64,000 bases of DNA from UMGS621 sp964468815 (GTDB lineage Bacteria > Bacillota > Clostridia > Christensenellales > Borkfalkiaceae). Shown in pieces: positions 59,736 through 64,000 of the stretch. The notes under the pieces are model-generated. The model did no database searches. It worked only from the letters and a program-made list of their open reading frames with translations, and had not been told where the DNA came from. Numbering within the stretch: the first letter of the stretch is position 1; each line of letters opens with the position of its first letter. The stretch is from assembly GCA_964468815.1 (NCBI GenBank), contig CAYXWN010000002.1, positions 15,613-79,612 on the forward strand, in the 5' to 3' direction. The translations under genes were made by a program, and so were the position numbers.

Positions 59736-61244
59736 ATGAAGAGTTTTAAGTTACAAAAGCTGAAAAGTTGGACGCGTATGGATTACGTTCGTACGCTTTC
59801 GGTGTTCTTGGTTAACATTCTCGTGATTATCGGACTGTTTATCGGGGCGATTTACTTGAACGGGCTAGGCGGAGAAGCCGTTGCGACCAAGGATTTTACG
59901 GCGTATTTTACCGAGAGCGACACCGTTACGCAGTTTCTTTATCTGTTAATGACGCTGATTCTGTTGAGCGCTGTGCTGTACTTGTATCTGTTCTTCGAGG
60001 AACGGGATTTTTTGAAAAATCCGGCGAATTGCGAAATGGTCTTTTTGATTTTGGAGATCACTTTGTTGTTTGCGTATTTTTCGGGACGGTATATCAATAT
60101 TTATTTGCGACCGCTTGCGTTGGGCGCGTTGCTTTCCCTTTTGTTGATCAACCGTCGTACGGCGATTTTCTTTAATACCATTACTTGTATCGTTATTTTC
60201 TTGATGGACGTATTCACTAATTTCAAGATGGGGGGATATATGCAGTATTCCGCGTTGATCATCGGGTTTACGTCCGGAATCGTCGCGATTTATTTGGTGG
60301 ACGGCGTGCGTTCTCGTTTGAAAGTTTTATTAAAGGGAATCTTGATCGCCATTCCGATTTTGGTCGTTTTGGTGCTGTTGGAACAGACGAACTTGTTGGT
60401 GCGTTGGGATTATTTGGTTTCGGGTGCGAGTGCAGGGATTTTATCCGTCGTGCTGTTTGTGGCGATTCTTCCTGTTTTCGAGTCGCTCTTCCGAAAAATT
60501 ACCATCTATAAGTTGGCGGAGTTGACCGATCACAGTTCGGTTTTGATTCGCCGTATGATCGAAACCGCGCCAGGGACGTTCAATCATTCCATCGTCGTGG
60601 CGAATCTGGCGGAAGCGTGTGCGACCGCGATCGGGGAAAATCCGCTTTTGGCGCGCGCATGCGCGTACTATCACGATATGGGGAAATTGCGTCAGCCCGA
60701 ATTTTTTAAAGAAAATCAAGCGGACGACGTAAATCCGCACGACGAGTTGACGCCCGAACTTTCCACGAATATCATTCGCGCACACGCAAAGGACGGGCAC
60801 GATTTGCTCTTAAAATATCATTTACCCGAAATGCTCGCCGATATCTGTCGGGAACATCACGGTACAATGCCCATTTTGTATTTCTACGCAAAGGCGAAAA
60901 AGTACGTGGACGGCGATTTGGATATCGAAAAATTCTCCTATCCCGGACCGAAACCGCAAAGTAAAATCGCTGCGATTTTGATGATTGCGGACAGTTCCGA
61001 GGCGGCAGTCAGAACGCTGACCGATCGCAGTCGGGAAAACGTCAACCAAGTCGTGGTAAAGATCATCGACGATCGGTTGAATTACGGACAGTTTGACGAA
61101 TGTGAGATCACGATGAAAGAGTTGCACATTATCCGCAATGCGGTCGTCAATAATTTGTCGGGTATTTACCATAAGCGAATTGAGTATCCGAAAGTCAATT
61201 TGGAGGCTTTGAAGAGCGATCCAGCGGGGGCGGCGGACATCTGA
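59736..61244 (+). CDS. pgpH: 7TM HD-domain c-di-AMP phosphodiesterase (PgpH-like), without the large outer domain
   Basis: The start is ATG 59736 (GAAAGG upstream); an in-frame ATG 11 codons earlier overlaps phoH. The 502-residue product has a first membrane helix, then only a short loop where PgpH normally has a large 7TMR-HDED outer domain (about 250 residues). It continues with the seven-helix membrane bundle (about 75-260) and the HD domain (FNHSIVVANLAE, YYHDMGKLRQP near residue 312, REHHGT). PgpH breaks down cyclic di-AMP, controlling osmolyte and wall balance. The missing outer sensor is notable. Confidence 0.9.
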   Translation: MKSFKLQKLKSWTRMDYVRTLSVFLVNILVIIGLFIGAIYLNGLGGEAVATKDFTAYFTESDTVTQFLYLLMTLILLSAVLYLYLFFEERDFLKNPANCEMVFLILEITLLFAYFSGRYINIYLRPLALGALLSLLLINRRTAIFFNTITCIVIFLMDVFTNFKMGGYMQYSALIIGFTSGIVAIYLVDGVRSRLKVLLKGILIAIPILVVLVLLEQTNLLVRWDYLVSGASAGILSVVLFVAILPVFESLFRKITIYKLAELTDHSSVLIRRMIETAPGTFNHSIVVANLAEACATAIGENPLLARACAYYHDMGKLRQPEFFKENQADDVNPHDELTPELSTNIIRAHAKDGHDLLLKYHLPEMLADICREHHGTMPILYFYAKAKKYVDGDLDIEKFSYPGPKPQSKIAAILMIADSSEAAVRTLTDRSRENVNQVVVKIIDDRLNYGQFDECEITMKELHIIRNAVVNNLSGIYHKRIEYPKVNLEALKSDPAGAADI

Positions 61245-61705
61245 TGTTGGAAATTATTTGTGAAGAAAGGGGCGATTGGAACGCGATCGCCGACGCCGTG
61301 TTTTGCGAAACGCAACAGCGCGCGAACCTTTCTGCCGAACTCTTGTTCGTGGGCGAGGAAGAAATTTTGCGATTAAACGGCGAAACGCGCGGAATCAATC
61401 GGGTAACGGACGTGCTGTCTTATCCTACCTTGGACGGAATACGGGGCGTTGTATTGAACGAAACGGATTTTCCTTTCGATTGCGAGGACGGACGTTTGAT
61501 GATCGGCTCGATCGTTATTTGCGCGGCGAGGGCGGCGGAACAGGCTGCCGAATACGGACATTCGACGGAACGGGAGATTAAGTATTTATTGATTCACGGC
61601 CTGTTACACCTTTTGGGGTATGATCACATGACAGAGGAGGATAAGCGCGAAATGCGTACGCTCGAAAAGCGCGTGTTGGCGCGGTTAGGAGAAGAGGACG
61701 AATGA
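61244..61705 (+). CDS. ybeY: Endoribonuclease YbeY
   Basis: A 153-residue YbeY; its ATG overlaps the pgpH stop by one base. The zinc motif HGLLHLLGYDH (about 117-127) is complete, and the RGINRVTDVLSYPT block is conserved. It matures 16S rRNA 3' ends. The stop overlaps era (ATGA). Dgk and cdd genes often seen between ybeY and era are absent. Confidence 0.96.
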   Translation: MLEIICEERGDWNAIADAVFCETQQRANLSAELLFVGEEEILRLNGETRGINRVTDVLSYPTLDGIRGVVLNETDFPFDCEDGRLMIGSIVICAARAAEQAAEYGHSTEREIKYLLIHGLLHLLGYDHMTEEDKREMRTLEKRVLARLGEEDE

Positions 61706-62589
61706 AATCGGGAATTGTTGCGGTCGTCGGTCGGGCGAACGCCGGAAAAAGTACGCTTGTCAACGTGTTGGTGGGAGAAAAGGTTTCGATCGTATCCCCC
61801 AAACCGCAGACGACGCGTGATCGGATTCTCGGCGTGTTGACCGAGAAAGATTATCAAATCGTATTTGCGGATACGCCGGGGCTTTATAAGGCGGAATCGC
61901 AATTAAATGCGCTTATGCAGCGAACGGCGGAAACGACCGCGCGAGACGTCGATCTCGTGTTGTTCGTTTTAGACGGGCACGCAGGGATTAAGGAAGAAGA
62001 TTTCGCCGCGGCGGAACGCTTTTTGAAAAAGAAAATTCCGCTCGTCGTCGCGTTGTCGAAAATTGATATCATGCCGGAGGACAGATTGCCGGAGGCATTA
62101 TTGCGTTGCGGCGAATTGGGGGTGGACGTGATCCCCGTTTCCGCACGGAAAGGCAAGAACCTCAAAGAACTGTTAAAAGTGATTTTACAGCGGTTGCCCG
62201 AACGGGAAAAGATATTCACCGAGGATATCGTTTCGGATAAATCGGAGCGGTTTATGATCTCCGAAATCATGCGCGAGAAAATTTTGCTGAAATTCGATAA
62301 GGAAATTCCGCACGGAGTTGCGATCGTTATCAACGAGTTTCAAACGCGCCCGGACGGAAAGGTCGTGGACGTGAATTTGGATATCGTTTGCGAAAAGCCC
62401 AATCATAAGGCGATCTTGATCGGAAAGCAGGGGAAAGCCTTAAAAGAGGTTTCGTCTTTCGCGCGGCAAGATATGGAAAAATTTTTGGGAAAGAAAGTCT
62501 TTCTCACGACTTACGTAAAAGTAGAGGAGCGTTGGCGGGATTCGGGTAGAATGATCGCCGAACTCGGATATAAAGATTTGGAGTTTTAA
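61702..62589 (+). CDS. era: GTPase Era
   Basis: A 295-residue Era: G1 GRANAGKSTL, G3 DTPGLY and a C-terminal KH domain with the IGKQGKAL loop that binds the 16S rRNA 3' end. The G4 motif reads SKID instead of the NKxD used to recognise guanine, an unusual change. Era assists 30S assembly. It starts in the ATGA overlap with ybeY. Confidence 0.95.
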   Translation: MKSGIVAVVGRANAGKSTLVNVLVGEKVSIVSPKPQTTRDRILGVLTEKDYQIVFADTPGLYKAESQLNALMQRTAETTARDVDLVLFVLDGHAGIKEEDFAAAERFLKKKIPLVVALSKIDIMPEDRLPEALLRCGELGVDVIPVSARKGKNLKELLKVILQRLPEREKIFTEDIVSDKSERFMISEIMREKILLKFDKEIPHGVAIVINEFQTRPDGKVVDVNLDIVCEKPNHKAILIGKQGKALKEVSSFARQDMEKFLGKKVFLTTYVKVEERWRDSGRMIAELGYKDLEF

Positions 62590-62636
62590 GGGTATAATCG
62601 CGCCGATTTTGCCGATACTGCCGTTAAGGGGGTATC

Positions 62637-62747
62637 ATGAAAGATCATTTCGATTTCGAGCGACCGGAGGATTCCGCATGGGATCTTTTTGAACAAACGG
62701 GCAATATCAACTACTATCTTTTGTATAAGCGTCTGATCGAAAAGTAG
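62637..62747 (+). CDS. yqzL: YqzL family small protein
   Basis: A 36-codon ORF between era and recO: WDLFEQTGNINYYLLYKRL matches the YqzL family (WxLFxxTGxxxAYLLYK). AAGGGGG lies 5 bases before ATG 62637. The gene occupies the same place in Bacillus. Function unknown. Confidence 0.8.
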   Translation: MKDHFDFERPEDSAWDLFEQTGNINYYLLYKRLIEK

Positions 62748-62761
62748 ACGCAAGGGACGCA

Positions 62762-63481
62762 ATGGAAGAAAAAGTCAACGCCGTGATGCTGAAAGCCGCG
62801 GACTATGGGGAAAACGACAAAATACTCACCCTCTTTTCCTTGGAAAAGGGGGTTGTATCCGCGAAAATTCGCGGTGTTAAAAAGGCCGGTGCGAAGTTGA
62901 AATTCGCCGCCGAGCCTTTTTGTTTTGCGGAATACGTTTTGGCGGAGCGGTCGGGACGGAGAACGGTCGTAAACGCTTCGTTGTTAGACGGCTTTTATGA
63001 AATCCGTACCGATTTGGATCGGTTTTACGCCGGGGCGGCGGTATTGGAATTCGACCGTGCGTTTTGTCCCGAAAATCTGCCGTCCGAAACGCTGTTTATG
63101 GCGACGGCGGAAGCGTTAAAAGAACTTTGTTACGGGGATGATTCGCCGCGCTATACGCTTTTGCGGTTTCTGTTGCGTGCGCTTCCGTCCGTAGGCTACG
63201 GGATTTGTACGGACGAATGTATAGGGTGTGGGGAGCAATCCTTTTCGAGGGCGTTTTTCGATTTCGGAGAGGGGGCTGTGTTTTGCGCCGCGTGCGCGCC
63301 CGAGCGGGCGGTCGAGATGTCCGTTCGCACGCTTTCCGTCTTGAACGAGGTGACGGCGGGGACGGGGAAGGATGCGGACGAGCGGTATTTTGCACGCGCC
63401 TTAAAGTTGCTCTCGCACTATCTTTTTACGAAATGCGGCGTCAATATTCGGGCGATTGAAGAACTTTTTCGCGTCGAATAA
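62762..63481 (+). CDS. recO: DNA repair protein RecO
   Basis: A 239-residue RecO. The N-terminal OB fold has VMLKAADYGENDKILTLFS, the middle is helical, and a zinc finger near residues 155-180 (CIGCGEQSF, GAVFCAAC) is intact. It loads RecA on SSB-coated DNA. It starts 14 bases after yqzL. Confidence 0.94.
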   Translation: MEEKVNAVMLKAADYGENDKILTLFSLEKGVVSAKIRGVKKAGAKLKFAAEPFCFAEYVLAERSGRRTVVNASLLDGFYEIRTDLDRFYAGAAVLEFDRAFCPENLPSETLFMATAEALKELCYGDDSPRYTLLRFLLRALPSVGYGICTDECIGCGEQSFSRAFFDFGEGAVFCAACAPERAVEMSVRTLSVLNEVTAGTGKDADERYFARALKLLSHYLFTKCGVNIRAIEELFRVE

Positions 63482-63511
63482 AAATAATCCTCTTTTTTCA
63501 TGCAAAAAAAG

Positions 63512-63540
63512 TTGAAAAAAGTGCGGAAATATTGTAGAAT
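63512..63540 (+). promoter_or_regulatory. Sigma-A promoter of ppdK
   Basis: TTGAAA (63512-63517), 17 bases, TAGAAT (63535-63540), 37 bases before the ATG. Confidence 0.75.
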
Positions 63541-63577
63541 GTTAGAGGAAAAAATTCTCATGGAGGAAGAAAAATAG

Positions 63578-64000
63578 ATGAAGAAATACGTTTATTTGTT
63601 CAGCGAAGGCAATGCGCAGATGCGTGAGCTTCTGGGCGGCAAAGGTGCGAACCTTGCGGAAATGACCAATATCGGTCTTCCCGTTCCCCAGGGCTTTACG
63701 ATTTCTACCGAAGCTTGCACGCAGTACTATGAAGACGGAAAAAGAATCAACGACGAGATTCAAGGTCAAATCATGGATTACATCGCGAAGATGGAAGAGA
63801 TCACCGGGAAAAAGTTCGGCGATCTTGAAAATCCTCTTTTAGTATCCGTTCGTTCGGGGGCGCGCGCGTCCATGCCGGGCATGATGGACACCATTTTGAA
63901 CCTTGGCTTAAACGATCAAGTCGTTGAGGTTCTCGCGAAGAAGTCTGGTAACCCGAGATGGGCTTGGGACTGTTACAGAAGATTTATTCAGATGTATTCG
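63578..64000 (+). CDS. ppdK: Pyruvate, phosphate dikinase (N-terminal part, runs off the window)
   Basis: GGAGGAAG 8 bases before ATG 63578 fixes the start. The 141 visible codons show the PPDK ATP-grasp start: LLGGKGANLAEMTNIGLPVPQGFTIST in shorter blocks, VSVRSGARASMPGMMDTILNLGLND and RWAWDCYRRFIQMYS. It interconverts pyruvate and PEP using ATP and phosphate. It is common in fermentative Clostridia where it serves glycolysis or gluconeogenesis with PPi. The catalytic His and PEP-binding domains lie beyond the window. Confidence 0.95.
   Translation, partial: MKKYVYLFSEGNAQMRELLGGKGANLAEMTNIGLPVPQGFTISTEACTQYYEDGKRINDEIQGQIMDYIAKMEEITGKKFGDLENPLLVSVRSGARASMPGMMDTILNLGLNDQVVEVLAKKSGNPRWAWDCYRRFIQMYS

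Overview
This window looks like a chromosomal segment of a spore-forming-type, Gram-positive-architecture Clostridia bacterium, probably an uncultured anaerobic gut or fermentative lineage. The gene order era-yqzL-recO, yqfC-yqfD-phoH-pgpH-ybeY and rpsB-tsf-pyrH-frr-uppS-cdsA-dxr-rseP is typical of Firmicutes. Pta-AckA, pyruvate phosphate dikinase and a flavodiiron protein suggest fermentative, oxygen-avoiding metabolism, and lipoprotein signals are plentiful. Nearly every gene lies on the + strand. No rRNA, tRNA, insertion sequence, prophage or CRISPR array was seen. The species assignment is inference.

Region 1 (1-30.5 kb) is the accessory and most unusual part: the end of a MoxR-type AAA+ ATPase, a DUF58 protein and two membrane-anchored VWA proteins, then four very large surface proteins. 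These are a lipoprotein with about 27 BspA-like leucine-rich repeats, a 1633-residue lipoprotein made of an unrecognised beta-rich repeat, a 2468-residue subtilisin-like protease fused to about 28 BspA-like repeats, and a GLUG-like lipoprotein. A complete oligopeptide ABC importer and a small membrane protein follow directly. Together this reads as one locus for surface proteolysis and peptide capture, with a MoxR/VWA machine that may assemble or activate the surface proteins. The importer has odd insertions in its binding protein and in one ATPase.

Region 2 (30.5-31.8 kb) is an AT-rich non-coding stretch with a promoter, a nested stem-loop array and flanking terminators (candidate structured RNA), then a DUF2188 membrane protein on the minus strand.

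Region 3 (31.8-46.3 kb) is housekeeping: a three-gene overlapping operon of two flavoproteins and an ATP-grasp ligase; a metallo-hydrolase, rho and radA; then the ribosome/isoprenoid/envelope operon rpsB to rseP.

Region 4 (46.3-48.1 kb) is a prepilin-like protein with a GLUG-like domain. It is split by a -1 frame change at a textbook slippery heptamer and is preceded by two adjacent tandem duplications, one of a promoter and one of a 41-bp palindromic leader element.

Region 5 (48.1-64 kb) carries tmcAL and pta on a divergent promoter with a shared -10, ackA, yceD-rpmF, a LysR regulator, uppP with a 38-residue overlapping ORF, mscL, a flavodiiron protein, a TetR regulator, the yqfC...era-yqzL-recO cluster with a candidate sigma-E -10, and the start of ppdK, which runs off the window.
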